Shown one piece after another: positions 1 through 8,528 of a stretch of DNA of 64,000 nt. The DNA is from Collybia mongolica. Taxonomy: Eukaryota; Basidiomycota; Agaricomycetes; Agaricales; Clitocybaceae. The position numbers and the translations under genes were made by a program. Positions within the stretch are counted from its first letter, which is position 1; each line of letters begins with the position of its first letter. Under the pieces are notes generated by a model. That model saw only the letters and a list, made by a program, of their open reading frames with translations, was not told the DNA's origin and ran no database searches. The DNA is taken from the NCBI GenBank assembly GCA_013420905.1, contig JAAXNY010000007.1, positions 1 through 64,000 on the forward strand, written 5' to 3'.

Positions 1-58
1 CCCCCCTCCGGCGGCCTCTGTCATCATCGACGGAGACGTAACGAGTTCGGCTTCACAG

Positions 59-1088
59 ATGGCTCGTCATATCGTCCTGCAAGGGGCTAACACGATTGAC
101 GAGCTCATTTCCCTGATCCCGTCTGACTATCGTCAGGTCCTCCGCGAGCCCCTTATGGGCGTCCGCACTACAACTGAAAAGTTGATTGCGGCGCGGACCA
201 CTCTAGCCAAGTGGCAGCAGCATGAAGCTGCTGGGACATATCCCACGATCTTACGATCAAAAGCCCCCGAGGTCCAAATGAGCAAGGACTTCGGCGCGGA
301 CGCCCAAGCTGCGGCCCATAAAGCCGCCCTTGACGCCGCCCATAAGAAATACCTCGCGGAGAATCTTACCAACATGATCCGCGCCAAGACAGATGAGGTC
401 ACTTTCCTAAGTGAGGCTATTAAACCGAGGAACCTGTTTAAGGAACTTCAGCCGATAGTGGAAGCCCACTACTCGCAGCGCCTGAAAGCATCGGAGGTAC
501 CGATGTTTGTCACCAACGCGGCCGGGGAACCGGAGTTGCAGGGGTTTAAGATGAGCGACGCGCAGTTCGAACTTGGCAAACAAGTCAGGGACGACTGCGT
601 CGTGTATGCCTACCGTGTGGTCACCATCACGGAAATGCAGGAGGACGCACGGGCCCTCCGCTTTAAGAAAAAGGTAACGCTCAAGCAAGCGGCTGACGTT
701 GAGATGACCGATCTCTCCGGCAATGACAAATCGACGGTCCAGTCGATGGTCGACAAAGCAGTAGCCGCACAAATGAAAAAGCTCAACGCTGCGAAGGCCT
801 CCGGTAAAGGCGCCAAAGGAAAGGTAAGTGCTAACGCATTTGCTTCTTCCTCACGGCTAACTTTAGATTCCCCTTTAGGATCAGGGGAAGAAGTCCAAGT
901 CTTCGCCCAATCGCAACAACACCGCCGCCGGTTCATCGAAGCTGAAACGCTCGAGGGCCGCCGAACCATACGTACCCAAGCCGGCCAAGAAGGCCAGGGT
1001 ATCGGCAGTTCGGGGCGGGAAACCTCTCCGCGGAGGCAACCGCGGTCGAGGCGGCAAGCCGGGCAATGGTCGAGGACGGGGCCGGTAG
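59..1088 (+). CDS. Spliced ORF1 of the Penelope-like element: basic RGG-tailed protein
   Basis: Removing the intron 824-878 shifts the frame and gives a 324-residue product (exons 59-823 and 879-1085, stop TAG at 1086-1088). The second exon then encodes a lysine/arginine-rich stretch with KKSKSS, PKPAKKARV and a Gly-Arg-rich tail (GNRGRGGKPGNGRGRGR). This looks like a nuclear, nucleic-acid-binding tail. The same DNA in the unspliced frame encodes unremarkable sequence, which argues that the spliced frame is the selected one here. The likely role is an RNA-binding ORF1 protein for the retroelement. That role is inferred from composition; no named domain is recognised. Confidence 0.6.
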
Positions 1089-3376
1089 ACGCGCGTCTAT
1101 CCCCCAATGTCGTATTTCGGTACGATCATCCTTCTACCTACCCGGATTCCATACTAACGTTATCTTACCCGGATGCTATTAATTACATATTATTACGTAC
1201 GCCTGTAAACATTATTACGGCTTCCCAGTATAAATCCTATGTTCACCGCTCCCCTGAAGTAAGCTTGCCAATCGAAATCGAACATGACCTTAGTGTGGGA
1301 ATGAACTTTATGTTCCCCACACCGCGCAACACTCAATTATTGAAAGATGCGTGGAGCGACTTCGATCGAAGAATTCGCTGGCGTCTTAAGTTTACGTTCG
1401 AAAACGACGACGCCCCCTATGATCCCGACTTTGAGGTACCTCACATATCAACGGCAGAACCCCCAAAGTTACCCAGCTATCTCGAATTAGGACTCACCCG
1501 TGGCCGCGGCTTCGTATATGAAACGATCCGCAATATGCCCCGTGAAGAAGCAAAGGGCCGCCTTTACTCGTTAGAGCCCAATGTATCCCGCATTCGAAAG
1601 TTCTTGTTTGATAACAAATACGTGGTTACGAACACAGATAAGAACCTGGGAATAGCTGTATCTAAACGAGACTGGATTATAGAAAAATGTTTAGATCTAT
1701 TGGCCGATGAAAGTAATTATTTACCTTTACACGAGCTAGTAGCAAATAGTTATTTAAAAACTCAATGTACCCAAATGGAGGAAATAGCAAAGCTCTGCGA
1801 AGCGCATATCTCCAACCCGCAAGTCTGCATTTTTATGCGACATCAAATAACCCCGAAAGGGGAAAAGCACAACGTTCCCATCTTTTACGGAATTCCTAAA
1901 ATACACAAGGAACCTGTCAAGATGAGGCCCATCATTCCATGTCATAGTGCGATCCAAAACCCCGCGGCGAAGTACGTGAGTAAAATCCTTAAACCGATTG
2001 TGAAATCGGCACCAACCGTCATACACGGAACAAAAGACTTGGTGCTAAAATTAAGGCAGGTAAAATTCCAACGTGGACGACGATTCTATATCGTTACCGG
2101 CGACGTAGTCGCTTTCTACCCAAATATACCCATAGAGAGATGTTTCGAGGTCATACTCAATCTCTACGAGAGGCACTATTTTGGCGAAAGTTTCGACACG
2201 TGTAAAGACCGGCTTACCAAACAAGAGTTACATGAATACGACATCTTTGTTCGGTGTCTCACGACTGGAAATAGTAACCTGATTACGCAGTTTCAAGATA
2301 AATTCTATAAACAAACGCGCGGCCTAGCTATGGGCGTCGCGTCTTCGCCGGATTTAGCCAATTTATTTGGCTGGTTCTTCGAAGAATCTTGTGGAATCTT
2401 GACTAACACGCTCGTACCTTTTTACGGGCGTTACATCGATGATTGCGCGGCGATTGTATATGCTTCTTCAGAAGCAGAAGCACTCAATCACCTCGCTTGT
2501 GTTCAATTCGATGGCTGTGTTATTGAATGGAACGTGTCGGAATCGCATCAGCCCTTCCTGGACTTAACCCTGTATCGCGATCAATATTCGGAGTTACAGT
2601 GGATGCCCTATCGCAAAGCACGTTCGCATCAAGAAAGAATCCCATGGATTTCTTCCCACCCCCTAGATGTGAAACGGGGGACATTCGTGGGAGAAATGTC
2701 ACGGCTGGCCACACTCTGTAGTCTTTATACACACTACCAGGACGCTATATCGGGCTTGGCTGCCCTTTATATCAAACGTGGTTACCCAGCTGACTTGGTC
2801 TATTCCTGGATTAAGCATAATGTACGAGAACGGTGGGAAAAACGCCATTCTGAGTCACGGCAACGCTCTAGTGACATTCTTGTGCTTAAGTCCGAATACA
2901 ACCTAGCGTGGGATTACTTCAACGCTAAGAAACTCGGAGATACAGTTCTCGGAACCTGGCGGGGTTGGATTAACGCCGCCACACATAACCGATATGGTAT
3001 TGTGTTCCCGAAATTCAGTTCGGATCTTCACGGTCTGAAGTCCTCGGTTGAGGAGTTTAACTCTTTGATCGAGACGGCGGATGGGCTCGCGCCTATCCCT
3101 GACATTACGAAAGTAGGTTTCGATAAACGTCGATTCATCGTGTCTAAGAAACGGACACGTAATCTATTTGACCTTACTAGTCTTTGGAAAAAGATTGTAT
3201 TATCCAAGATGGAAGAACAAGCTCTGGAACAGAATATGTCCCTAGAATCTAACGATGACGAACCAGCTAATGACTCTAGTGATGACACTAGCTCGACCGG
3301 TTCTCTAGAAAGACAAAATCTGTCGTTCCTATACAATATCCGCGGCGAACCCACTCGAGTGGAGGACGTCGTGTGA
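59..3376 (+). CDS. Penelope-like reverse transcriptase, ORF1-RT continuous reading frame
   Basis: This 1105-codon frame has no stop upstream as far as base 2, so the true start may lie outside the window. Residues about 1-255 form a charged, helical N-terminal part. The RT core runs from about 500 to 900. It has the Penelope-type entry motif TDKNLGI (D527), YGIPKIHK (610-617) followed by RPII, motif A TGDVVAFYPNIP (D682), motif B GLAMGVASSPDLANLF (from 755), and motif C YIDD (792-795) followed by FLDLTLY. The last ~200 residues are acidic and show no GIY-YIG nuclease. The YGIPKIHK and thumb spacing point to the Penelope group rather than LINE or LTR RTs. Residues 256-343 are translated only if the intron at 824-878 is retained. 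No internal stop or frameshift is seen, so the copy may be recent and active. Confidence 0.88.
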   Translation: MARHIVLQGANTIDELISLIPSDYRQVLREPLMGVRTTTEKLIAARTTLAKWQQHEAAGTYPTILRSKAPEVQMSKDFGADAQAAAHKAALDAAHKKYLAENLTNMIRAKTDEVTFLSEAIKPRNLFKELQPIVEAHYSQRLKASEVPMFVTNAAGEPELQGFKMSDAQFELGKQVRDDCVVYAYRVVTITEMQEDARALRFKKKVTLKQAADVEMTDLSGNDKSTVQSMVDKAVAAQMKKLNAAKASGKGAKGKVSANAFASSSRLTLDSPLGSGEEVQVFAQSQQHRRRFIEAETLEGRRTIRTQAGQEGQGIGSSGRETSPRRQPRSRRQAGQWSRTGPVDARLSPNVVFRYDHPSTYPDSILTLSYPDAINYILLRTPVNIITASQYKSYVHRSPEVSLPIEIEHDLSVGMNFMFPTPRNTQLLKDAWSDFDRRIRWRLKFTFENDDAPYDPDFEVPHISTAEPPKLPSYLELGLTRGRGFVYETIRNMPREEAKGRLYSLEPNVSRIRKFLFDNKYVVTNTDKNLGIAVSKRDWIIEKCLDLLADESNYLPLHELVANSYLKTQCTQMEEIAKLCEAHISNPQVCIFMRHQITPKGEKHNVPIFYGIPKIHKEPVKMRPIIPCHSAIQNPAAKYVSKILKPIVKSAPTVIHGTKDLVLKLRQVKFQRGRRFYIVTGDVVAFYPNIPIERCFEVILNLYERHYFGESFDTCKDRLTKQELHEYDIFVRCLTTGNSNLITQFQDKFYKQTRGLAMGVASSPDLANLFGWFFEESCGILTNTLVPFYGRYIDDCAAIVYASSEAEALNHLACVQFDGCVIEWNVSESHQPFLDLTLYRDQYSELQWMPYRKARSHQERIPWISSHPLDVKRGTFVGEMSRLATLCSLYTHYQDAISGLAALYIKRGYPADLVYSWIKHNVRERWEKRHSESRQRSSDILVLKSEYNLAWDYFNAKKLGDTVLGTWRGWINAATHNRYGIVFPKFSSDLHGLKSSVEEFNSLIETADGLAPIPDITKVGFDKRRFIVSKKRTRNLFDLTSLWKKIVLSKMEEQALEQNMSLESNDDEPANDSSDDTSSTGSLERQNLSFLYNIRGEPTRVEDVV
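824..878 (+). other. Facultative 55-nt intron at the ORF1/RT boundary
   Basis: The donor is GTAAGT at 824, a CTAAC branch-point match lies at 857-861, and the acceptor is TTTAG at 874-878. Its length of 55 is not a multiple of three. Splicing ends ORF1 at 1086 and retention fuses ORF1 to the reverse transcriptase. A nearer acceptor at 866 would give an immediate stop. Confidence 0.6.
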
Positions 3377-3786
3377 ACTTAACCTGTTGCCCCGGTCCAA
3401 GTTGATCGGGCGCTTTGGGGCGTAGCAGCGTGTGAGCTTCTTGCCATCCTTGGTCGGAGTTAACCTATCAGATCTCTATCGGTCCCACGACCGCTGGTCT
3501 TATGACAGCGTGAGTCTAAGTAGTCCAATGTGGCGAAAAGCAGCCGAATTTGATCGGCGGAGATATACCGGTAGATCCCCTTCCCTGTGCGGGGAACTCC
3601 TTAGACCCGGAACGGCTCGCTTACGTGCGTGCGTTTGTTTACCTTCGGGGACGCTCTTGTTGCGGCCCGTGGGTATTGTTTCCATCTATTCTTAGCGGTA
3701 AAAATTAAACCGTTGTTGATACTTTGTAAGTACCACGATTTATGTCCTAGCGACAGACGGTATTAACCGAGGCTCTTAGAGACATA

Positions 3787-3934
3787 CTAACCCTAACTCT
3801 AACCCTAACCGTGAGTACTTGTTTGCTTAATGCATCCGATCTACGTCAATCTGACATTGAACGAATTAGCTAACCCGAACCCTAACCTAACCGTTAACCT
3901 AACCTAACCCTAACCGGTTAACCCAACCTAACCC
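3787..3934 (+). repeat. Degenerate telomeric CCCTAA repeats
   Basis: Two clusters (3787-3810 and about 3868-3934) of CCCTAA and variants such as CTCTAA and CCTAA are separated by ~57 bp of other sequence. They directly follow the 3' end of the Penelope-like element. The variant units suggest an old internal tract or an imprecise telomerase template. Confidence 0.85.
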
Positions 3935-4459
3935 GCCTGAGCCGGACCGGACTTTGATCCGACCACCGGCCCGACATGGACGGTTAAAGGCCACGTGCCC
4001 GGTCCGAAATGACCGCGACGTGTGAAAGGTTGCTAATCATTACAGCTGACCGGAGTAATCCGTTCGGTTTCGTTCTCACAGGTTGTCAAGGTCGTTAATA
4101 GACGGTCGCCGATCGGTGCCCAACACACTGCCTTCGGGCAGAGTTAGTAAGCCCGCTTCGGCGATGTCGTGTTCTATTCCGATCTGCCAGACGTTATGGA
4201 AGCGACTGCGCATCTGTCATGCGCGCAAATGGCCATTGGCCGCCTCTGACAGGTAGATGACTAAGTATCCCGACTTTAGCCTAACTTCGGAACAAAGCTA
4301 AAGTCCGCAGCAACCCGTATACACCCTAAAACCGATCTGAAGAGTCTTAAAAGACGAAAGGATCCGACCGGTGGTCTCCTCCATCGATCCTTATCGGTAA
4401 CTTTCCGTCCCTCAACTATATCCTCCAACAAAAACGCTTCGCGTTTTTGTTGTCGTCCA
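3935..4459 (+). repeat. Telomere-bounded structured unit A (525 bp), carries a hammerhead ribozyme
   Basis: The unit begins GCCTGAGCCGGACCGG directly after CCCTAACCC and ends with a hairpin (AAAAACGC TTCG GCGTTTTT-like) and GTCGTCCA directly before CCCTAACCC. Units B (4469-4995) and C (8843-9366) share both ends, so it is a defined element rather than a random truncation. It has no long reading frame. It shows two small stems capped by TTCG loops near 4130-4165, a 9-bp stem (GACTTTAGC with GCTAAAGTC) near 4270-4305, the hammerhead at 4331-4398 and the 3' terminal hairpin. It is probably a non-autonomous RNA mobilised onto chromosome ends by the neighbouring Penelope-type RT, or a solo terminal repeat of such an element. 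That origin is an inference. Confidence 0.75.
4331..4398 (+). ncRNA. Hammerhead ribozyme, design 2, in unit A
   Basis: All core parts are in order. Stem I is ACCGAT (4331-4336) with ATCGGT (4393-4398). The core is CTGAAGA (4337-4343). Stem II is GTCT/AGAC with a TAAA loop (4344-4355). GAAA is at 4356-4359. Stem III is GGATC (4360-4364) with GATCC (4386-4390), closed on a small internal hairpin. A UU cleavage dinucleotide lies at 4391-4392, so the predicted cut is after 4392. The outer ends lie in stem I, making it type I. Hammerheads are known from terminal repeats of Penelope-like elements, which fits the neighbourhood. Confidence 0.85.
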
Positions 4460-4468
4460 CCCTAACCC
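4460..4468 (+). repeat. Telomeric stub CCCTAACCC between units A and B
   Basis: Nine bases of telomere-like sequence separate the conserved 3' end of unit A from the conserved 5' end of unit B. This suggests the two units were joined at a telomere. Confidence 0.8.
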
Positions 4469-4995
4469 GCCTGAGCCGGACCGGACTTTGATCCGACCAC
4501 CGGCCCGACATGGACGGTTAAAGGCCACGTGCCCGGTCCGAAATGACCGTGACGTGTGAAAGGTTGCTAATCATTACAGCTGACCGGAGTAATCCGTTTG
4601 GCTTTGTTCCCACAGATTGTCAAGGTCGTTAATAGACGGTCGCCGATTGGTGCCCAACACACTGCCTTCGGGCAGAGTTAGTAAGCCCGCTTCGGCGATG
4701 TCGTGTTCTATTCCGATCTGCCAGACGCTATGGAAGCGACTGCGCATCTGTCAAGCGCGCAAATGGCCATTGGCCGCCTCTGACAGGTAGATGACTAAGT
4801 ATCCCGACTTTCGCCTAACTTCGGAATAAAGTGAAAGTCCGCAGCAACACGTATACCGAAAAAACCCGATCTGAAGAGTCTTAAAAGACGAAAGGATCCG
4901 ACCGGTGGAATCCAACCATCGATCCTTATCGGGACCCCTTTTGCCTACTCAACTAGTCCTCCAACCCAAACGCTTCGCGTTTGTGTTGTCGTCCA
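4469..4995 (+). repeat. Telomere-bounded structured unit B (527 bp)
   Basis: This is a second copy of unit A with the same ends and scattered substitutions. In the 9-bp stem near 4807-4840 an A-U pair of unit A is replaced by C-G, and stem I of the hammerhead has C-G where unit A has A-U. Changes that preserve pairing point to selection on RNA structure. The terminal hairpin is slightly altered (CAAACGC TTCG CGTTTG). Confidence 0.75.
4865..4933 (+). ncRNA. Hammerhead ribozyme, design 2, in unit B
   Basis: Stem I is CCCGAT (4865-4870) with ATCGGG (4928-4933). The core is CTGAAGA, stem II GTCT/AGAC, then GAAA, stem III GGATC/GATCC and cleavage dinucleotide UU at 4926-4927. Compared with unit A, the outer stem I pair has changed from A-U to C-G on both sides, a compensatory change. 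The stem III internal loop sequence differs freely. Confidence 0.85.
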
Positions 4996-5170
4996 CCCTA
5001 ACCGCTAACCTTTAACCTTAAAGGCTAAGTAGCCGGGCCGATGGGGCCCGGCGCCTAAGTATAGCGCGGCTAAAAGAAGATAAGATCCAGGCACGAGATC
5101 CATCTTCTTTATTGATCCGCGTCGGTGAATAGCTAACCGAAATTGATCCGCGTATCGGATAAATACTAAG
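4996..5170 (+). repeat. Telomere stub plus GC-rich structured leader upstream of the 305-bp unit
   Basis: CCCTAACCGCTAACC telomere-like sequence (4996-5012) is followed by ~155 bp with strong hairpin potential (for example CCGGGCC with GGGCCCGG near 5032-5050). This leader is absent from the second copy of the 305-bp unit, which starts at 8529. The second copy may therefore be 5'-truncated, or this leader may belong to another element. Confidence 0.5.
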
Positions 5171-5475
5171 GTAGGGCGGGCCAACATGGACCGCGTTCCA
5201 TGCGCGTCGAGCGCGCATGCCAGCGCACACCCCCTCACATGGCGCAACATGTGTCTGAGGGGTTTACGCTGTGGTCGCTCGGAAAAACCGCGCGCGCGCC
5301 GTAACGGTGCGGCGGCGCGAGCGGAGAAACTGATTAAACATTAACAAACAGGCCTGATGAGTACTTATACGAAACAGGTCGGGTGGGGGATTCCCCCAAC
5401 CCTGTTGCTTGTTTGTAACGCAACTCATCGTACCAAAGTCACTCGCAACCTCGCTTCGCTCGGTTGCTCGTTCCT
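5171..5475 (+). repeat. 305-bp ribozyme-bearing unit, copy 1
   Basis: This segment recurs base-for-base, as far as I can read it, at 8529-8833, with a constant offset of 3358. It is GC-rich and densely self-complementary, including a perfect 8-bp stem CATGCGCG/CGCGCATG near 5197-5220 and a CCCCTCA/TGAGGGG hairpin near 5232-5262. The hammerhead follows at 5344-5416, then a GCAACC/GGTTGC hairpin near 5443-5466. It has no coding potential. It ends at GTTCCT and is followed by CCTAAC. Confidence 0.8.
5344..5416 (+). ncRNA. Hammerhead ribozyme, design 1, copy 1
   Basis: A perfect 10-bp stem I joins ACAAACAGGC (5344-5353) and GCTTGTTTGT (5407-5416). The core CTGATGA is at 5354-5360. Stem II is GTA/TAC with loop CTTA (5361-5370). 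GAAA is at 5371-5374. Stem III CAGG (5375-5378) pairs with CCTG (5401-5404) around a GGGTGGGGG/CCCCCAACCC extension. The cleavage dinucleotide is UU at 5405-5406. The sequences of all three stems differ from design 2, so the two designs are separate ribozymes rather than drifted copies. Confidence 0.88.
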
Positions 5476-5560
5476 ACCTAACTTCCGTCCCTCAACTATA
5501 TCCTCCAACAAAAACGCTTCGCGTTTTTGTTGTCGTCCAACCTAACCCTAACCTAACCCA
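5476..5560 (+). repeat. Truncated unit tail flanked by telomere repeats
   Basis: ACCTAAC (5476-5482) joins the 305-bp unit to the last ~57 bp of a unit-A-type sequence (5483-5539), including the AAAAACGCTTCGCG terminal hairpin. A clear CCTAACCCTAACCTAACCC tract (5540-5560) follows. The 5' truncation with an intact 3' end is what incomplete reverse transcription would leave. The telomere tract abuts a broken gene at 5561. Confidence 0.75.
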
Positions 5561-6588
5561 GTCCATCATGTACTTCAAGGCCTTGGAATGCTGGATAAGG
5601 TCCTTCTCCCATAATTGGAAAGGCTGGCTGAACATCTAGCTCATCACAGGCAGCTTGTATCAAATCCCTGTCAATAGTAATGCTGGCACTAGGGTGGGAG
5701 TCCTTGAAATGCCTTTTGACCTGGCTAGAAAGTACAGCTACTTTGCAGGCCATGCAAACCAATGCACACAGAACTGTATTGACCTTGAGGCCAATAGAAT
5801 CCAGGTAGGCATTTCCCTTGAAATATATATTAAAACTTGATATAATCTTCAGGACTAAACATACCCTGAGCTCCTGTTCATCATCAGTATCATTTTCATT
5901 TGCCATGGAATTTGAAACCTCCTTTTCAACTACCTCAGCTACCTCCATGGGTTGGTCTGAAGGTTGAGCTGTAAAGGGTACAGCCTGTTCCTCTGGTATT
6001 ACAACTTCAGGTTCTACCTCAGGCTGGATATTTAGAACTGGTATCTAATTGATATCATCTAAGTTTTAAATTTCTCAGACTTTTAAAACTTGTTTACTTC
6101 TGTTTCCATGTCTTCAATTCCACCATTATGGCTTGATACTGGTTCTGCTATAGGTGGGTTCTGGAGTGGTCATCTCAGTATTATTTACTAATCATTTTAA
6201 TAATTGTAGCTGGCCCACCTCAACAGGTGTAACCACTGTTGGATCAGCCTGGACTGCATTGGGTTCTTGTAACTGAGAATATAAACACTGGTTAAGTTTT
6301 AAAAATCCCAGACAATTAAAACTTTCTTACTTCAACCCAGTATGCATTTTCACTTGCTATTACCTTTTTAATATGTTGTTTGAGGCTTTTAGATCCACTA
6401 TATATTTTTTTGCAGAGAGAAGAACTGCATTGGCATAAAAATTTACCCTCTTCATTCTTGGTTACCTTGACATTACCAGTAGGAAAAGTAAGAATGGTTG
6501 TTGAGATACATTTAGCTGTATGGGTATCCCTTGATCCTCTATCTGTAAAAGTAGCAAGTCCACAAGATGAGCAAGCAAAGTAAACCAT
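5561..6588 (-). pseudogene. Zinc-finger/OrsD-like gene fragment cut at a telomere tract
   Basis: On the minus strand an N-terminal exon (6588-6331) encodes C2H2-like fingers, CSSCGLATFTDRGSRDTHTAKC and FLCQC...CKKIYSGSKSLKQHIKK. It has a GTAAGA donor and an in-phase second exon from 6272. A later segment (about 5948-5561) carries an OrsD-type motif, LVCMACKVAVLSSQVKRHFKDSH, spaced like the finger of the OrsD domain common in fungal repeats linked to RecQ-like genes. The frame then runs straight into telomere repeats at 5560, so the C-terminal part is missing. Base composition is AT-rich, unlike the GC-rich units on either side. It could be a transposon gene. The family call is moderate; the truncation is plain. 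Confidence 0.6.
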
Positions 6589-6884
6589 ATTTAAAACTTG
6601 TGTTAGAAGTTAAGAGTGTGGGAACAATTTATGTGGGGGTTAAGAGAAGGGTGGGAATATTCAAGCTAACACTCTGGTATATATAGGTAGTCTGAGTTTG
6701 AATATGTTAATCAGATCTTAGATTTGATGGTAGATTTCAATCTTAGATTAGACTTTCATCTTTTGTTTGGAATCTGATCTTAGATAAGATCTTCAACTTG
6801 GTTGAATCAAGTTTCAATTATATGAGATTTTTAAAACTTTTTTTCATTTATGACTTGTAGATTTTTTTGTAATTTTTTCGGTCT

Positions 6885-7262
6885 GCAGCACTGCAGCACT
6901 GGACCCTGACTGCAGCACTGGACCCTTAATGCAGCACTGCAGCACTCTGCAGCACTCCTACCTGTAATCTATGCAGCACTAGACCCTTACTGCAGCACTG
7001 CAGCACTCTGCAGCATTTCTACTCTTAGAGGTGCAGCACTGGACCCTGAGTGCTGCAGCATCAGGCTTTGGCTGCAGCACTGCAGCACTGGACCCTTTGT
7101 GCAGCACTCTGCAGCACTGCAGCACTGGACCCTTAGTGCAGCACTCTGCAGCACTGGGGAGTGGACCCTTAATGCTGCAGAGGACCCTTAATGCAGCACT
7201 GCAGCACTCTGGGTGGACCCTTAATGCTGCAGAGGACCCTTGATGCAGCACTGCAGCACTGG
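6885..7262 (+). repeat. GCAGCACT / GGACCCTTA tandem repeat block
   Basis: About 380 bp consist of the modules (T)GCAGCACT and GGACCCTTA(A)TGCAGCACTGCAGCAC in varied order. The open frames seen on both strands are by-products of the repeat and lack independent support. The block is embedded in AT-rich DNA. Confidence 0.85.
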
Positions 7263-7333
7263 AAACTCACGTGAGTTTCTTTGGATCAGATTATTAGGAA
7301 ACTCACGTGAGTTTCTTTGGATCAGATTATTAG
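7262..7333. repeat. Tandem duplication of a 36-bp sequence containing an 18-bp perfect palindrome
   Basis: Two adjacent identical 36-bp copies (7262-7297 and 7298-7333) each begin with the perfect palindrome GAAACTCACGTGAGTTTC and end TTATTAG. The CACGTG centre is an E-box. Similar AGATTATTAG sequence recurs at 8519-8528, just before the second 305-bp unit, so this may mark an element edge. Confidence 0.8.
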
Positions 7334-7960
7334 GTGAGTAAGTCCTCACTTGATCTCCTCACTGATCATTTTGCTCATTGTATGCCGAGTTCTGGGCCGT
7401 TCACAAAACCACCTATGGTTCCTGAATGCGCTGAATTCCCTCCCTCTGGACGTCCCATGCACACAATGAACGATTGACTTTGTCATATACCGAGTTAGTG
7501 CCTCCTCATCACCCCACCCCATAAACTCAAACTTTTTATTGCAAGACAACCGCCGATCTGTATGGCATAACGCTTGGTGCTCCTGGATGCGTTGTTAATA
7601 CTCTATTGAACGACCGTGTGCTTGTCACGGTTTGTGCCTTTGTTCTATATGGTGAGTGCCTGCTCTTCATCCTGGCCCTATAAATTCATTTTTTTATTGC
7701 ACGACAACCGTTGAACCGTATGCCCCAAGAGAGGGTGTTCCTGAGAGCGTTCATGGATCTCTTTTGATTGACCACACCTCTTTCCCTATGCGCTTCACCA
7801 TTGCATATGGTGAGTACCTGCTCTTACCTGCCACTAACTGTAACCAACTCATTTAATTAACTGCAGGATAACCGCTCAACAACACATCCCGAGCCTGGGT
7901 GTTTCTGAAAGCATACACTCTAACCTTTCAACTGACCCTTCTCTTTTCAGGGTGTGCATC
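7334..7960 (+). repeat. Degenerate ~160-bp tandem repeat with an exon/intron-like rhythm
   Basis: Diverged units begin near 7546, 7705 and 7867 with GA(C/T)AACCG and are preceded by T-rich tracts ending TTGCA(A/C/G). Each unit ends with a TATGGTGAGT-type junction (7651, 7808; GTTAGT near 7495). The pattern resembles repeated ~107-bp exons separated by ~52-bp introns (GTGAGT to TTGCAG). No protein family is recognised in any frame. It may be a decayed repetitive gene. Confidence 0.45.
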
Positions 7961-8129
7961 TTGCTTGTATATGGTCAGTGTAGGGGGTCAGTGTAGGTTG
8001 AGATGTATTTTTAGCAATGTATTTTTTTTAGGGGCACTACTTGATATCATACTCTGTTCTCACTTTAAATTAAGATCACTTTGAGGTTGTGTTTGAGTGT
8101 GAGAGTGATGGTGGATGGGTGATGTGTCT

Positions 8130-8510
8130 GATCTGTAAGTGAGGTGCACAACTTTTGGATGGAGTCGTATGACTGCCAATGACAATACTGGGCGTACATT
8201 CTGTTGTCAGTATGAGGCATGAGAGCAATGTAAGTTTGAATTATGGTAGAAATACACTTCAGAGGACTACAAAGTCAGGTTTGGTGGGAGTCGTACGACT
8301 GCCAATGACTGTGGATGACTGTGGATGGCTGGCCAACGACTGCCAACAACTGCAACTGGAACATACATGAGAGCAATGTAAGTTTGAATCATGGTAGAAA
8401 CACACTTCAGAGGACTATCAAAGAGTCGTACGACTGCCAACGACTGTGGATGACTGTGGATGGCTAGCCAACGACTGCCAACGACTGCGACTGGAACATA
8501 CCCATGTTCT
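8130..8510 (+). repeat. ~150-bp tandem repeat with GTCGTACGAC and CCAACGACTGCC modules
   Basis: Two full copies begin ATGAGAGCAATGTAAGTTTGAA at about 8218 and 8367, each followed by CACTTCAGAGGACTA and AGTCGTACGACTGCCAA. A partial copy precedes them. Short internal repeats of GACTGTGGAT and AACGACTGCC add a second level of repetition. No gene is seen. Confidence 0.75.
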
Positions 8511-8528
8511 TCACAAGTAGATTATTAG

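Larger units (their letters stand above)
1..3786 (+). mobile_element. Endonuclease-deficient Penelope-like retroelement (Coprina-type), cut by window edge
   Basis: The element contains one long reverse transcriptase frame, a ~400 bp 3' untranslated region and an abrupt junction to degenerate CCCTAA repeats at about 3787. Its sense strand is the C-rich telomere strand. That is the orientation expected if the element's RNA is reverse transcribed from the G-rich 3' overhang of a chromosome end. Penelope-like elements normally carry a C-terminal GIY-YIG nuclease; none is visible here. Known fungal elements of this kind (Coprina, described beside the rotifer Athena elements) sit at telomeres. The 5' end lies outside the window, so completeness cannot be judged. 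The 3' UTR shows several hairpins but no hammerhead core. Confidence 0.85.

Noticed and set aside
3377..3786. Hammerhead in the 3' UTR of the Penelope-like element (ATCTCTATCGGT resembles the stem I side)
   Set aside because: No CTGANGA box precedes it, so the core is incomplete.
6979..7251. Cysteine-rich 90-codon frame
   Set aside because: It is purely the translation of the GCAGCACT tandem repeat.
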